Below the pieces are notes generated by a model. That model ran no database searches. It was not told the origin of the DNA and worked only from the letters and a program-made list of their open reading frames with translations. Positions 38,612 to 38,638 of a stretch of 38,638 nucleotides of DNA are shown in pieces. Both the position numbers and the translations under genes were made by a program. The number at the start of each line of letters is the position of its first letter. Position 1 is the first letter of the stretch. This DNA is from Bacilli bacterium (GTDB lineage Bacteria > Bacillota > Bacilli > RF39 > UBA660), in NCBI GenBank assembly GCA_017525015.1, contig JAFXUK010000014.1, positions 1 through 38,638 on the forward strand. The letters run 5' to 3'.

Positions 38612-38638
38612 GTCTATCGTCAATGGACTAATTCTTCA
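38612..38638. other. Right terminal half of the candidate attP
   Basis: ACTAATTCTTC (38627-38637) is the partner of the left-end GAAGAATCAGT with one mismatch. Its place directly behind the integrase is normal for a phage attachment site. Confidence 0.45.

Noticed and set aside
1..38638. CRISPR array, insertion sequence or rRNA
   Set aside because: No regularly spaced repeats, transposase motifs or rRNA segments were seen on either strand.

Overview
This AT-rich window reads as one temperate tailed phage (siphovirus-type) of a low-GC Gram-positive host (Bacillota), probably a complete integrated prophage. The evidence is the A118/SPP1-type portal, the Gp15-type tail chaperone, the M23/CW_7 lysin, the AGGAGG-type ribosome sites and the dense AGA/AAA/TTA codon use. 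The host genus cannot be named from the sequence. The outermost bases form an imperfect inverted repeat that, if the ends are joined, looks like the attP of the large serine recombinase encoded at the right end.

Layout. Positions 1-1,600 (minus): terminator, M23 endolysin with two CW_7 repeats, a small acidic ORF and a holin. 1,600-5,400: a diversity-generating retroelement (DGR). It has a reverse transcriptase with YMDD, a 113-bp template repeat (TR) and a 113-bp variable repeat (VR) at the 3' end of a tail-tip gene with a C-type-lectin fold. VR differs from TR at 15 sites, and all 15 are template adenines. 5,400-13,900: baseplate/tail fibre genes, tail hub, tape measure and chaperones. 14,300-18,900: tail tube, neck proteins, major capsid and scaffold. 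19,000-24,250: minor capsid protein with a C-terminal Ntox50-like toxin domain, portal and both terminase subunits. 24,570-25,350: about 790 nt without a gene, holding several tRNA-like folds. 25,350-35,300 (minus): late regulator, many small early genes, HNH, SSB, RecT, DUF1351, YqaJ exonuclease and a replication initiator that contains iterons. 35,300-35,430: divergent promoters with three operators. 35,426-38,594 (plus): XRE repressor, TPR protein, ImmA-type metallopeptidase split by a +1 frame change, and the serine integrase.

How it works together. The repressor probably silences the leftward promoter. ImmA-type proteolysis would relieve it, since the repressor has no LexA-type peptidase domain. 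Leftward transcription then makes the Cro-like protein, replication and recombination genes, and finally the DUF1492/ArpU-like late activator next to the packaging/structural operon. The DGR rewrites the receptor-binding tip of the tail and so can change host range.

Less ordinary items: the tRNA-like cluster with G at T-loop position 55 in three elements; a compact plus-strand promoter-hairpin-terminator unit antisense to the leader of the replication initiator; a possible +1 frameshift in immA; a toxin-like domain on a virion protein; and an HTH domain inserted in the integrase zinc ribbon.
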